From contig CBDFGK010000003.1 in assembly GCA_965247075.1 (NCBI GenBank), positions 1,798,001 through 1,862,000 of the forward strand: a stretch of 64,000 nucleotides of DNA. The letters run 5' to 3'. Source of the stretch: CBDFGK01 sp965247075. Lineage in GTDB: Bacteria; Pseudomonadota; Gammaproteobacteria; Pseudomonadales; Halieaceae. The first letter of the stretch is position 1. Every line of letters begins with the position of its first letter. The notes under the pieces were generated by a model. It ran no database searches and had not been told where the DNA came from. It worked only from the letters and a program-made list of their open reading frames with translations. Shown here piece after piece: positions 46,001 through 54,908 of the stretch. Both the position numbers and the translations under genes were made by a program.

Positions 46001-46504
46001 TATAAACTGATGGCCTACAAAGACGAATATGAAGTGGCGCGCTTGTACAGCAATGGCGACTTTCTGCAGAAAGTGGCCAAGACCTTTACAGGTGATTACA
46101 CACTGAGCTTTCACCTGGCGCCGCCTATCTTCAACCGCGGCCTGGACGAACAGGGCCGGCCCCGCAAGACCCGTTTTGGTGGCCCGATGCTGCCGTTGTT
46201 CAAGCTGTTGGCCAGGGGCAAGGTGTTGCGCGGCACTCCACTGGATCCCTTTGGCCGGCTGGCGGAGCGGCGCGAGGAGCGGGCGCTGATCGTAGAGTAC
46301 AGGGAGTTGGTAGAAGAATTGGTGGCCGGGGTGAATCGAGAGAACCTGGACCTGGCCGTCGACTGCGCCAATCTGCCGGACCAGGTGCGCGGCTACGGCC
46401 CGGTGAAATCACAGGCGATCGCCGAGTTTCGACAGAATCGGGCGGGCATGCTGCAGCGCTTTCACAATCCTGCCAGCGTTGTTCAGATGCAGGGGGTGGG
46501 CTGA
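43010..46504 (+). CDS. Indolepyruvate ferredoxin oxidoreductase, fused alpha-gamma-beta type
   Basis: A 1164-residue protein starting at ATG 43010 (GAAGGGTGACACC upstream). It oxidatively decarboxylates aryl or branched-chain 2-oxo acids to acyl-CoA, passing electrons to ferredoxin. Domains: an N-terminal pyrimidine-binding part (SGYRGSPLGGYDQEL), a TPP-binding part (CAGCPHNTSTKVP, GIGCHFMASWMD, FNDAVAMTGGQPVDG), a 4Fe-4S motif CEGCGDCSAQSNC from about residue 639 with a later C, and a gamma domain (GVGGTGVVTVGALI, FTGFAQKGGAVISHLRI). The single-chain form is common in aerobic proteobacteria and acts in aromatic and branched amino-acid breakdown. The divergent Lrp-type gene is the likely regulator. 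Confidence 0.93.
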   Translation: MNLPQADFSLDDYQLQDRYIRDQGRVFLTGTQALVRLPMMQRELDRRHGLNTAGFISGYRGSPLGGYDQELWRASRFMAEYNIDFMPAINEDLAATAILGTQQVESDGERQVDGVFSIWYGKGPGVDRAGDALKHGNAYGSSPHGGVLVIAGDDHGCVSSSMSHQSDVAFMAFFMPTLNPASVEEYIQYGLYGFALSRFSGCWVGFKAVSETVESAATVNLVDLPEFKQPTDYQAPDFGLHYRWPDLPGPQVEARMVEKLDAVRAFVRANPIDRRIYDIPAARLGIITTGKAHLDLMEALKMLGVDEQRAREIGIDIYKVGMVWPLETEGARAFLRGKEEVLVVEEKRGIIESELKENLYDYQRDKPSRMVGKYDEEGRPLIPWVGELSPTMLAPVVAARITHEFPELCFDEQLAMLADSRVAVAVPTDVKRTPYFCAGCPHNTSTKVPQGSKALAGIGCHFMASWMDRKTESLIQMGGEGVNWVGKSRFIGKPHVFQNLGEGTYFHSGYLAIRQAVAAGTNITYKILFNDAVAMTGGQPVDGTISVPAIAGQMRAEGVQRIAVVSDEPEKYTDKGIFPAACSFHHRDEMDALQREMREVPGVSVLIYDQDCAAEKRRRRKRGTYPDPARRIFINDAVCEGCGDCSAQSNCLSIYPLDTELGRKRKIDQSSCNKDYSCVKGFCPSFVTVAGGELNKPQATAPGHDFENRVAALPLPTLASLEQTFDLLVVGVGGTGVVTVGALITMAAHLEGKGASVLDFTGFAQKGGAVISHLRIGRSPADLHQVRIADGRADAVVACDVVVATDPRSVRVLAKNRTRVLVNHSEVPTGQFVQNRNADIHMDARLQAIGAAVGSEHLKVIAANALMEQLMGHTVYANVFLLGHAWQQGMVPVSQQALLRAIEINGVNIEENQRAFRWGRLAAEDQPHVVDAARLRSDELPVMSIRQLIEHRAALLLDYQNKAYATRYRELVAKVEATEQAVQSEGFPLTHAVAINLYKLMAYKDEYEVARLYSNGDFLQKVAKTFTGDYTLSFHLAPPIFNRGLDEQGRPRKTRFGGPMLPLFKLLARGKVLRGTPLDPFGRLAERREERALIVEYRELVEELVAGVNRENLDLAVDCANLPDQVRGYGPVKSQAIAEFRQNRAGMLQRFHNPASVVQMQGVG

Positions 46505-46523
46505 TGGTTGGTTACGTTCGCAC

Positions 46524-46871
46524 CTACTCAGGAAGTCTCCCGTGCATGATTTCCGCCTCACGCAACAGAGTAGGTTCTAAGCGGGTGGTGATATCTTCGA
46601 CATCCATTCCACCATATTTCAGTGTCAGCAGATAGAGAATGTCTCCCAACATGCAGAAAACCAGCATATGTTTGCGGACACCAAAAAAATACAAATGGTC
46701 TGCAAACGGCTTTTCTCTCAAGAGGCTGGGGTGTTCAGAGAGCGTTTGAAGAGCGCTCTCAATATCATCCATATATCTGTCAGCCACGATCCGGCCAAAA
46801 TCGCTAACAGAAGCTTCTTCTATCTTTTTCAGGTCGGATAAGGCCCTGCGAGTGATGCGGATATCCGCCAC
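46524..46871 (-). CDS. parE: ParE/RelE-superfamily toxin
   Basis: A 115-residue protein of the ParE type, whose members poison DNA gyrase. It begins MADIRITRRALSDLKKIEEA, has a GRIVADRYMDDIESALQTLS helix, and the beta-sheet core FFGVRKHMLVFCMLGDILYL. It lies 5 bases downstream of the antitoxin gene in the antitoxin-first order, and the two are co-transcribed on the minus strand. ParE rather than RelE is inferred from the ParD-like partner. Confidence 0.8.
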   Translation of the reverse strand: MADIRITRRALSDLKKIEEASVSDFGRIVADRYMDDIESALQTLSEHPSLLREKPFADHLYFFGVRKHMLVFCMLGDILYLLTLKYGGMDVEDITTRLEPTLLREAEIMHGRLPE

Positions 46872-46876
46872 TACTT

Positions 46877-47140
46877 TCAGCCTTGCTTTTCCTGATCTCG
46901 AAACTCCTTCATAGCATCACGGATGTTGCCGTTAAACGTGACAGTACGGCCGGCGATTGCATCCTGATACCCTTCAATAATGCTCTCTCTCAGGTCGGCG
47001 GCGTCTAACCGTTCCCTTTTTTCCCGAATAAGGGAGCGCAAAAACTCACTGGGTGTCGCATACGACGTCCCGTCCCCGCAATTATTGTCAATGAAAGCGC
47101 GCAGTTCGTCTGTTAGCGATAAGTTAATGGTCGCTGGCAT
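46877..47140 (-). CDS. parD: ParD-like ribbon-helix-helix antitoxin
   Basis: An 87-residue protein with MPATINLSLTDELRAFIDNN, the ribbon and first helix of an RHH DNA-binding domain, then ATPSEFLRSLIREKRERLDA as in ParD/CopG antitoxins. The C-terminal part should wrap the ParE toxin. ATG 47140 with GAGGATGACG upstream. RHH antitoxins of this kind normally repress their own promoter. The module may be a plasmid-type stabiliser relic. Confidence 0.85.
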   Translation of the reverse strand: MPATINLSLTDELRAFIDNNCGDGTSYATPSEFLRSLIREKRERLDAADLRESIIEGYQDAIAGRTVTFNGNIRDAMKEFRDQEKQG

Positions 47141-47681
47141 AGCGTCATCCTCTCTGTATAGACACCCACGTTGAGTATAGGATTGATGGCAATATTAATC
47201 AATAAACGCCACAATCAGTTCGCATAGTGGCACCGTTGTGTACCTGTTCCATACCCCACTCGGGTGCTACGCTGCCGGTGATGACCGGTAAATTCAGCGC
47301 CGGACTCTGGCAACCGGCGGATCCGAAGATCAGCATTGTCTCTGCGGCTTCAATGACCATCGGTGCGTCGACAGTTGCCCTGGAGGGTGATATCGACTGC
47401 CCTTTATTTGTCTCTGCGGATTTTTGATTCTCGCCATGATTCCCGGGCTGACCGGCCCGGCATCAATCCTGTTTATGGCCGGGGATGAAGCCGCGAGATG
47501 GTGAAGTCACTCCGGCCGATGGATACCCGGCAAGTCAATAACCAGGCTGTTGCGGACCACCGCAGAGCAATTTGTCGGGACTATCAAAGGTGTTAGATGT
47601 GCTTTATTCGTTTTATACTTAAACACCCGTCGGTTGGTTGGGTGTGTAGCCCTTGCACTTTGATATTGAATTGAAACTTCC
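47141..47681. other. Intergenic region between parD and mltD
   Basis: About 540 bases. The left part should hold the parDE promoter. A short plus-strand open stretch at 47227-47427 (including KISIVSAASMTIGASTVALE) and one at 47436-47504 (MIPGLTGPASILFMAG) look like decayed coding pieces, but I cannot assign them. The mltD promoter probably lies in 47580-47681. Confidence 0.35.
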
Positions 47682-49574
47682 ATGAACATCCGTATTCCAT
47701 CTTCAGTGCAACAGGTATTGCTGTGTCTGTGCTTTTTTGGCAGCACGATAAGTTCGGCACAGGCGCTGTTTCCACGGCCTGCCGAGCTACAGCCTGATAT
47801 TGATTTCTGGGTAAAGGTCTACACCGAGATCGATACCAGCAGCGGCTTTATCCACGACGCCGATAACGTCTCGGTGATCTACGAATCCTTGCATTTGACC
47901 GGCGACTATCACGCCGATCGTAAATTGATGAAGAAGGTATTGGCTCGCTACGCCAGTATTCTCAGGCGTATTGCCGGCAATCAGTCCGGCACCTTCACCG
48001 TTGAGGAACTGCGGGTTCAATCCCTGTGGGGTGAGGAGGCGGGCCGCGAGCGTTTGCGTGAGGCGGCGCGCAGGGTTCGTTTTCAGCGCGGGCAGTCGGA
48101 TCGCTTCCGGGAGGGTCTGGCGAGATCCGGTGAGTGGAATACCTATATTGAATCGGTATTGGTGGAGAAAGGACTGCCGCGCGAGCTCGGCATCCTGCCC
48201 CACGTGGAGTCCTCCTTTAATCCCAAGGCATATTCCAGTGCCGGGGCCGCCGGTATCTGGCAGTTCACCCGTGCAACCGGTCGCCGCTACCTGCAGGTGG
48301 ATTACGTGGTGGATGAGCGCATGGATCCCTTTGCGGCAACAGATGCCGCTGCCCGGTTGCTGGAACACAACTACCAGCTTACGGGCACCTGGCCACTGGC
48401 ACTCACCGCTTACAATCATGGTGCTTCGAGCCTGCGACGCGCCAGTAAACAGCTGGGTACAACCGATATTGCGACCATTGTTCGTAACTACAAGGGGCGT
48501 TCTTTCGGCTTTGCTTCGCGCAATTTTTACCTGTCGTTTATGGCGGCGTTGCAGGTCAGTTCGGACGTGGACCGTTACTTCGCCCCCTATCAGGGCGCCA
48601 GTCCCATTTCATATATTGAGATAGAGTTGCCCGACTACCTGTTGGCGGACTCATTCGCCAGCGCATTCAATATCGATGTAGGCGTGCTCAAGCAGCATAA
48701 CCGTGCGCTGATGGCTCCCATCTGGAGCGGCAAAAAGCGCATCCCCAAAGGGTTCACCATGCGTATACCCAGCGCCAGTGTAGTCGGTGTACCCGCCGAC
48801 CTGTTGGCGGCCATTCCTGCCGGGGAGCGCTTTTCAGAACAGACTCTCGATCTGTTTCACACCGTGGTGCGGGGTGATACGGTATCTGAGATCGCCACCC
48901 GTTATGGCCACAGCATCAGGGATGTCGCCGGCATGAACGGGCTCAATCGGCGTTACCGAATACGTGTGGGGCAGGTGTTGAGATTGCCCTTGCAGAGTTC
49001 AATTGTGGTGGCTGACGCCGGCCTGAGCGCCTCGACCCTACCCCAGGCAACGGCCCAACTGACCGCACTGAAGCCTGCTATTGATATTGCTCCGGTAGAG
49101 GCGCCGGGTCCGGTGGCGATTGAACTTGCCGGGCTGGTGCTACAGGCCGATCCCAGTGATTACCAGGTTGCGGACGATAACAGCATCGAAGTACAGGGAT
49201 CGGAAACGCTCGGCCATTACGCGGAATGGCTCGATATACGGGCGAGCCGGCTGAGGCGTCTCAACGGCATGCCTTACGGGCGTCCGGTGGTTTTAGGCCA
49301 TCGGCTGAAACTGGATTTTTTCCGTATCTCGCCGGATGAGTTTGAACGGCGCCGGCTGCTCTTTCAAAAAGAATTGCAGCAACGTTTTTTCATGGTCTGG
49401 CAAATCCGCTCCACGCGCCGGCACGTGATCGCCGAGGGAGAATCCCTGTGGGCGCTCACCCATCGGCAGTTCAAGATTCCCCTGTGGCTACTGCGGCAAT
49501 ATAATCCTGACCTGGACCCCGATCGATTGCGGCCCGGTATGGTGATTGTCATTCCCGAATTGGGCAAAGCATAA
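47682..49574 (+). CDS. mltD: Membrane-bound lytic murein transglycosylase D
   Basis: Cleaves peptidoglycan glycan strands to 1,6-anhydro ends. The 630 residues begin with a signal peptide (QQVLLCLCFFGSTISSAQA). The SLT domain has GLPRELGILPHVESSFNPKA with the catalytic Glu in HVESSF, SSAGAAGIWQFTRATGRRYL, and LTAYNHGASSLRRAS. LysM repeats follow (FHTVVRGDTVSEIATRYGHS; VIAEGESLWALTHRQFKIPL at the C-terminus). No lipobox Cys is evident at the usual place, so anchoring may differ from E. coli. Confidence 0.93.
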   Translation: MNIRIPSSVQQVLLCLCFFGSTISSAQALFPRPAELQPDIDFWVKVYTEIDTSSGFIHDADNVSVIYESLHLTGDYHADRKLMKKVLARYASILRRIAGNQSGTFTVEELRVQSLWGEEAGRERLREAARRVRFQRGQSDRFREGLARSGEWNTYIESVLVEKGLPRELGILPHVESSFNPKAYSSAGAAGIWQFTRATGRRYLQVDYVVDERMDPFAATDAAARLLEHNYQLTGTWPLALTAYNHGASSLRRASKQLGTTDIATIVRNYKGRSFGFASRNFYLSFMAALQVSSDVDRYFAPYQGASPISYIEIELPDYLLADSFASAFNIDVGVLKQHNRALMAPIWSGKKRIPKGFTMRIPSASVVGVPADLLAAIPAGERFSEQTLDLFHTVVRGDTVSEIATRYGHSIRDVAGMNGLNRRYRIRVGQVLRLPLQSSIVVADAGLSASTLPQATAQLTALKPAIDIAPVEAPGPVAIELAGLVLQADPSDYQVADDNSIEVQGSETLGHYAEWLDIRASRLRRLNGMPYGRPVVLGHRLKLDFFRISPDEFERRRLLFQKELQQRFFMVWQIRSTRRHVIAEGESLWALTHRQFKIPLWLLRQYNPDLDPDRLRPGMVIVIPELGKA

Positions 49575-49617
49575 TTTGTGCCTGCCGCCGGCAGCATTGT
49601 GAAGCTTGTGCGGTGGC

Positions 49618-50589
49618 TTAGGAATTCGCCTTCAGGCTCACTTCCCCGCCCTGAAAACTCTGCACGCCGGTCTCGGTCTGCAGTAGTAACGCGCCATTCT
49701 CATCAACACCCTGGGCCAGGCCCCTGCTTTGGTTAGAGCCTGTAAAAACAGAGATCTGCCGGCCATTCAAGGCATCCAGTGCCTGCCATTCCTCACGCCA
49801 ACTGGAAAATCCCTCCTCTTCGTAAGCAGTCAACAACGCTACCAGTTCATTCAGCAAGCCCGCCGCGAGTTGATTGCGATCCGGCAGGCTACCACCGTGC
49901 AGCCGGGAGAGATCCGTCCAGGGAATATCAATCTGCTCACCGCTGGATGGTGAAACAGCACCATTTAGACCGATGCCAATAACTACCGTGCAGGGGCCGA
50001 CAATATCGCCACTCAGTTCAATCAGGATACCGCCCAACTTTTTGCCATCGGCAACGACATCATTGGGCCACTTAAGCGCTGTATTTGTTATGCCCGCGTG
50101 CCGAAGAGCCCGGGTTACCGCCACACCGACCGCCAGGCTGAGTCCCTGCAGTACGGCCGCGCCGCCATTGAGCTGCCAGGCCACGGATAAATAAATGCTG
50201 TTGGCCAGCGGGCTAACCCAGCTGCGGCCATGTCGACCGCGGCCCGCCTGCTGCGACTCCGCCAAACACACATAGGGTAGACTAGCGCTGTGCTGTGCCA
50301 TGGCGCGCTGGTTGGTGGAATCAACTTCCAGCAATATCTCCAGTTTTACAATGGCTTGATCGGCGGCAGCGGCTAAGCCGGCGCGGATATCAGGCTCGCT
50401 GAGCAGGTCCAGTCCACCCGCAATGCAGTAGCCCTTGCCATGTCTCGACTCGACCTGCAGACCCAGGCGCTCCAGCGTCGATAATTGCTTCCAAACCCCG
50501 GCGCGGGTGATCCCCAGTGCCTGGCCGATCTCCTCGCCGGAGTGAAATTCTCCATCGGCGAGTATCTGCAAAGCCGGTCGTAATTCCAC
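49618..50589 (-). CDS. birA: Biotin-protein ligase / biotin repressor
   Basis: A bifunctional protein: it makes biotinyl-AMP, biotinylates AccB, and as a dimer represses bio genes. The 323 residues start at GTG 50589. The N-terminal winged HTH (DGEFHSGEEIGQALGITRAG) shows it is the regulatory class. The catalytic motif GRGRHGRSWVSP and ALKWPNDVVADGKKLGGILI are present. It lies 39 bases downstream of bioD on the same strand, and two BirA-type operators are found upstream of the bio genes. Confidence 0.96.
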   Translation of the reverse strand: MELRPALQILADGEFHSGEEIGQALGITRAGVWKQLSTLERLGLQVESRHGKGYCIAGGLDLLSEPDIRAGLAAAADQAIVKLEILLEVDSTNQRAMAQHSASLPYVCLAESQQAGRGRHGRSWVSPLANSIYLSVAWQLNGGAAVLQGLSLAVGVAVTRALRHAGITNTALKWPNDVVADGKKLGGILIELSGDIVGPCTVVIGIGLNGAVSPSSGEQIDIPWTDLSRLHGGSLPDRNQLAAGLLNELVALLTAYEEEGFSSWREEWQALDALNGRQISVFTGSNQSRGLAQGVDENGALLLQTETGVQSFQGGEVSLKANS

Positions 50590-50628
50590 GGTGTTCCCCT
50601 TCTCAACATGCCGACATGCGCCATTCTC

Positions 50629-51333
50629 TCATAGAACAGCTATTCCCGGTGGCGCAGTTAGTGCGGAGAAATTAAGCTGTGCTGCGACCGCGTCAATGTC
50701 CAGGCTGTCGCCGTACCATGGCAATCGCGCCAGGCAAGGTGCTGTCAACCGGGACGCCAGGCTGGCAATGTTTTCTTGCAGGCGCGGCATGGGTTCTGAT
50801 CCCTGGTTGGCCACCCAGCCCGCCACAAACAATCCATCGCGGCGGATGGCCTCGACGCTGAGCAGGGCGTGATTCAAACAGCCCAGCTTTAATCCAACCA
50901 CCAGTACCACTGGCAATTTGAGCGCGACCGCGAGGTCGGCCAGAGTTTCCTCGTCATTGAGCGGTACGCGCCAGCCGCCGGCACCTTCCACCACCACGAA
51001 TTGATTACTGTCTTCAAGGTGGGGCAGGCAGTGCCGGCGTAACTGAGTGACGGTGGGCAGGACGCCCGCCTCCTGTGCGGCGATATGTGGCGCAATTGCG
51101 CTCTCCAGCGCCACCGGGTTTACCTCCCCGTAGGCGAGCCGTTGCGAAGCGTACTCCTGCAGCAGTAATGCATCTTCGTTGTATAAATCACTGCCCACGC
51201 GCTCACAGCCGGCTGCCACAGGTTTCAACCCCAGGCTCTTCCAACCCTGCTGTTCAGCGGCTCGCAACAGGGCCACGCTGACGACGGTTTTGCCCACCCC
51301 GGTGTCAGTGCCAGTCACAAATACGCCGGACAC
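50629..51333 (-). CDS. bioD: Dethiobiotin synthetase
   Basis: ATP-dependent ring closure of diaminopelargonic acid to dethiobiotin. The 234 residues start at GTG 51333, overlapping the bioHC stop by one base (TAGTG). The P-loop is VTGTDTGVGKTVVSVALL, with LGLKPVAAGCERV and VVVEGAGGWRVPLNDEETLA as further family blocks. It is the fourth gene of the minus-strand bio operon. Confidence 0.96.
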   Translation of the reverse strand: MSGVFVTGTDTGVGKTVVSVALLRAAEQQGWKSLGLKPVAAGCERVGSDLYNEDALLLQEYASQRLAYGEVNPVALESAIAPHIAAQEAGVLPTVTQLRRHCLPHLEDSNQFVVVEGAGGWRVPLNDEETLADLAVALKLPVVLVVGLKLGCLNHALLSVEAIRRDGLFVAGWVANQGSEPMPRLQENIASLASRLTAPCLARLPWYGDSLDIDAVAAQLNFSALTAPPGIAVL

Positions 51334-52703
51334 TAAGCTACCGCTATCTTTTGCACTTTTAGAAAACAGAGTTGCCAGGTCACTGGCAAGCCGGCTTCTG
51401 CATCGTGCAATAGACCGTAAGCCTCGCCCAGGTCGCGCCAGCGCCGGCGACCGGTGAGACCCAACCGTCGTCCACTATTGAGGTTGTGGGCACCAATGTC
51501 TCGCAGTTCCCGGGCCAGTTGTTGAACAGTGTCGACCCGTCGCGTCCAGTTTTCGACTCGATAAACCTCAATGCACAAGCCCGCGGCGCTGAGCTGCTGA
51601 CGCAACAGCTCGGGGCGGGCGAAACTATTTACATGGGTCGCCTGGTCCAGCATGCGCCAGGCGGCGCGCAGCTCCCACAGGGTGGACGGCCCGAGCGTGC
51701 TCAGCAGTGCCTGCCCACCGGGGCGCAGCACCCGTGCAATTTCCTGACTCAGGGCCTGCAGATTCTCACACCATTGCACGGCCAGGTTGCTATAGAGCAG
51801 ATCGACACTGGCGTCTGCCAAAGGTAACTGTTCGGCATCTCCAGCTAACCAATCCGCTTCAATGCCAGTCTCTCTGGCCCGCTGTAACATGCCGGTGGCG
51901 ATGTCCACAGCAATCGTGTGACCGGCACTGAACCTGCTCGCCAGACGGGGCGTGAAGTAACCGCTGCCACAGCCCAGATCTACTACCCGATGTTGCTGTG
52001 AGGCCGGTGCAAGCTTCAGCAACTCGTCCCCGGTTTCGCGCTGCAGTCCGGCCGCCTCGTCGTAGCGATGAGCACGCCCAAAAGACTGTGCCACGGCCAT
52101 CTTGGCCCGGGCTTGCGCCGGCTGCGGCAACAGAAAATCGATCACCCGCGCGGCCACGGCTGTGGGACGGCTGCGTTGTGGAGTATGGTCGCAGCCCGTG
52201 GCCTGCCACACCTCAACGGTGTTGAATGATTGCGGCCGGGGTTGTGCCACGGCAATGGGAACTGTCTTGTCCTCAGTTCCCAGTATGGCCAGGTAAGGTA
52301 TCTGCCTGTCGAGCGCGGCCGTTGGCATGGCGGCTGGCCGGCACGTTCGACTGACGAAACGTGGATTAGTCGCAACTGTAACCAGGGCACTGACCCGCTC
52401 GGGATAGCGCGTCGCCAGCGCCGTTGCCACCGTGCCACCCAATGACCTGCCGAGGTAGGCTGCGCGAGCCGGCAGGCGTGGCAGGAGTTTTGGCAGCAGC
52501 GCCTCCAGTCCCGCTGGAAACTCGTGTTCCTGTTGCGCTGCGCTGTCAGGCAAATCTACGCAATGCAGGTTGAAATAGCGCTCCAACTGCGGCAGCAGCG
52601 GTTGCCAGATTCCATTGTCGTCCCCCCAGCCATGCAGCAAGACTAAATCCGCTTTGTGCCCGCTATGGCTTGAACTGCATACTCGCTGAAGCTGTGTAGT
52701 CAT
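51333..52703 (-). CDS. bioHC: BioH-BioC fusion (pimeloyl-ACP methyl ester esterase / malonyl-ACP methyltransferase)
   Basis: The N-terminal half (about 1-195) is an alpha/beta-hydrolase: LVLLHGWGDDNGIWQPLLPQ, nucleophile Ser in LGRSLGGTVATA, Asp in GTEDKTVP, His in GCDHTPQ. The C-terminal half (about 200-456) is BioC: VAQSFGRAHRYDEAAGLQRE, SAM motif VVDLGCGSGYFTPRLA. BioC methylates malonyl-ACP to disguise it for fatty-acid synthesis; BioH removes the methyl group. The hydrolase half lacks about 100 residues of lid found in E. coli BioH between the Ser and Asp regions, and the usual Trp before the Ser is Arg. The ATG overlaps the bioF stop by 4 bases. Confidence 0.93.
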   Translation of the reverse strand: MTTQLQRVCSSSHSGHKADLVLLHGWGDDNGIWQPLLPQLERYFNLHCVDLPDSAAQQEHEFPAGLEALLPKLLPRLPARAAYLGRSLGGTVATALATRYPERVSALVTVATNPRFVSRTCRPAAMPTAALDRQIPYLAILGTEDKTVPIAVAQPRPQSFNTVEVWQATGCDHTPQRSRPTAVAARVIDFLLPQPAQARAKMAVAQSFGRAHRYDEAAGLQRETGDELLKLAPASQQHRVVDLGCGSGYFTPRLASRFSAGHTIAVDIATGMLQRARETGIEADWLAGDAEQLPLADASVDLLYSNLAVQWCENLQALSQEIARVLRPGGQALLSTLGPSTLWELRAAWRMLDQATHVNSFARPELLRQQLSAAGLCIEVYRVENWTRRVDTVQQLARELRDIGAHNLNSGRRLGLTGRRRWRDLGEAYGLLHDAEAGLPVTWQLCFLKVQKIAVA

Positions 52704-53860
52704 AATTTTCTGACCGCAAGCAAGGCATGCAGCAATTGATCAATCTGGGCCTGTGTGTGAGCGGCACTGAGGGCAATGCGCAATCTGGCGGTGCCCACGG
52801 GTACTGTCGGTGGGCGAATCGCTGCCACCAGCAGGCCTCTTTCTCGAAGCGCCTCAGACCAGTGCAGCGCTGTTGCCGATTGGCCGAGCACCAATGCCTG
52901 GATGGCGGTTTCCGATGGCAGTAATTCGAGCCCCATTTGCGTACAACCGTGGCGAAACCGGGCAATGTTGCGTCCCAGTGCAGCGCGCAGATCTTGCCCT
53001 GATTTGACCAGTTGCAGAGCCGCCAGGGTGGCCTGCGCAGCGGCGGGGGGCAGGGCCGTGGTATAGATGTAGCTGCGCGCTGACTGGATCAAGGATTCAA
53101 TCAGCTCCTGGGAGCCAGCCACGAACGCGCCCATGACACCAAATGCTTTTCCCAGGGTGCCCATCACAATCGGCACATCATCCTGAGACGCCGAAAAATG
53201 TTGCAGCGTTCCGCCACCCAGTTCACCCAGTACGCCCATGCCGTGCGCATCATCCACCATCAGGCAGGCGCCCTCACGCCGACACAGTTCGACCAGCTCC
53301 GGCAGCGGTGCCATATCCCCATCCATGCTGAATACGCCGTCGGTCACCACCAGCCGCCGGCCCCGCCCGGGTTTCCCCAGCAGTTCCCCTAACGAGTTGA
53401 TATCGGCGTGTCGATAACGACGCATTCGAGCCCCCGACAACAAACCACCATCGAGCAGGGAGGCGTGATTGAGTCGATCCTGTAACACGTCATCACCCTT
53501 GCCCAGCAGCGCCGTAATCACGCCAAGATTGGCCAGGTAGCCACTGGAAAACAGCAGCGCCCGATCGCGCCCGGTAAATTCAGCCAAGGCCTGTTCCAAC
53601 TGCTGATGTGGCGTCATATGTCCGCACACCAGGTGGGATGCGCCGGCCCCGGCGCCGTATTCACACAGGCCTTGCGCAAACGCGGCGGTAACGCTTGGGT
53701 GTGCAGCCAGTCCCAGGTAATCATTACTGCAAAATGCTGTCAGCGGTTGGCCGTCAACCACCACCTTGGGGCCCTGTGGGGACGCCACTTGCCGGCGCTG
53801 CCGATAGAGGCCGCTTTGCCGACGTTTACGCAGTGACTCAGACAGCCCCCAGTTTTTCAT
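52700..53860 (-). CDS. bioF: 8-amino-7-oxononanoate synthase
   Basis: A PLP enzyme joining pimeloyl-ACP and alanine. I start at ATG 53860 (MKNWGLSESLRKRRQSGLYR), 16 bases after the bioB stop, giving 386 residues. An in-frame ATG at 53917 would run into bioB and lengthen the protein unusually. Family blocks include NDYLGLAAHPSV, LLFSSGYLANLGVITALLG, DDAHGMGVLGELGGG, and the PLP lysine in IVMGTLGKAFGVMGAF. Confidence 0.95.
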   Translation of the reverse strand: MKNWGLSESLRKRRQSGLYRQRRQVASPQGPKVVVDGQPLTAFCSNDYLGLAAHPSVTAAFAQGLCEYGAGAGASHLVCGHMTPHQQLEQALAEFTGRDRALLFSSGYLANLGVITALLGKGDDVLQDRLNHASLLDGGLLSGARMRRYRHADINSLGELLGKPGRGRRLVVTDGVFSMDGDMAPLPELVELCRREGACLMVDDAHGMGVLGELGGGTLQHFSASQDDVPIVMGTLGKAFGVMGAFVAGSQELIESLIQSARSYIYTTALPPAAAQATLAALQLVKSGQDLRAALGRNIARFRHGCTQMGLELLPSETAIQALVLGQSATALHWSEALRERGLLVAAIRPPTVPVGTARLRIALSAAHTQAQIDQLLHALLAVRKL

Positions 53861-53876
53861 AGCCGCTGGTGCGCTA

Positions 53877-54908
53877 TCAGCCGGCAGCGGCATTGTAGTA
53901 TTGCGAATCGCCTGCACCCGCAGAAGCTGCCACGGGTTCTGCCGTGGGCTGCAACTGCAGGGGCGTCAGTCCCAGCCGTTTGAACAACTGCCGATCCCGA
54001 TCCGTCTCGGGATTGGCTGTCGTCAGCAATCGTTCTCCATAGAAAATGGAATTGGCACCGGCCAGGAAAGCCAGTGCCTGGGTTTCGTCATTCATGCTTG
54101 CCCGGCCAGCCGACAGGCGCACCCAGGACTGCGGCATTATAATGCGTGCGACCGCAATACAGCGCACGAAGTCCAGCGGGTCCATGTCCTCATTGTTCGC
54201 CAGCGGGGTGCCCGCCACGCGCACCAACATATTAATAGGCACGCTTTCGGGGTGAGCTGGCAAGTTGGCCAATTGTTGCAACAAGCCGATGCGGTCTGCG
54301 GCTTGTTCGCCCATGCCGAGAATGCCACCACAGCAAACTTTCATACCGGCCGAGCGCACACTGGCCAGTGTGTCCAGCCGATCCTGGTAGCAGCGTGTGG
54401 AGATAATATCGCCGTAGTACTCCGGCGAGGTATCCAGGTTGTGGTTGTAGTAATCCAGGCCTGCCTCAGCGAATGCGCCCGCCTGATAGTCCGTTAACAT
54501 GCCCAGAGTCATACAGGTTTCCAGGCCCAGTGCCTTTACCTGTGACACCATTTCCAGCAGCACGGGCAAGTCACGATCTTTGGGTGAGCGCCAGGCCGCG
54601 CCCATACAAAAACGGCTGGAGCCGGCATCTTTTGCCTGCTGGGCAGATGCCACCACCTGCTCTACTTCCATCAGTTGTTCGGTGCTGAGCCCGGTATCGT
54701 AGCGGGTGCTTTGCGGACAGTATTTACAATCTTCGGGGCAGGCACCGGTCTTGATAGAGAGCAGGGTACTCACCTGCACCGTGTTGGCATCAAAATGTTG
54801 CCGGTGCACCTGCTGGGCTTTGAACAGCAGATCATTGAAGGGCAAGCTCATCAAGTCACCAATTTCCTGCCGGCTCCAATCGTGTCGAACTTCTGTGTTA
54901 GCTGCCAT
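53877..54908 (-). CDS. bioB: Biotin synthase
   Basis: A radical-SAM enzyme that inserts sulfur into dethiobiotin. The 343 residues start at ATG 54908. The radical-SAM cluster motif CPEDCKYCPQS (CxxxCxxC) is at about residues 53-60, with MGAAWRSPKDRD, YYNHNLDTSPEYY and GILGMGEQAADRIGLLQQL downstream. It heads the bioB-bioF-bioHC-bioD run and is divergent from bioA. A BirA-type operator touches its start codon. Confidence 0.97.
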   Translation of the reverse strand: MAANTEVRHDWSRQEIGDLMSLPFNDLLFKAQQVHRQHFDANTVQVSTLLSIKTGACPEDCKYCPQSTRYDTGLSTEQLMEVEQVVASAQQAKDAGSSRFCMGAAWRSPKDRDLPVLLEMVSQVKALGLETCMTLGMLTDYQAGAFAEAGLDYYNHNLDTSPEYYGDIISTRCYQDRLDTLASVRSAGMKVCCGGILGMGEQAADRIGLLQQLANLPAHPESVPINMLVRVAGTPLANNEDMDPLDFVRCIAVARIIMPQSWVRLSAGRASMNDETQALAFLAGANSIFYGERLLTTANPETDRDRQLFKRLGLTPLQLQPTAEPVAASAGAGDSQYYNAAAG

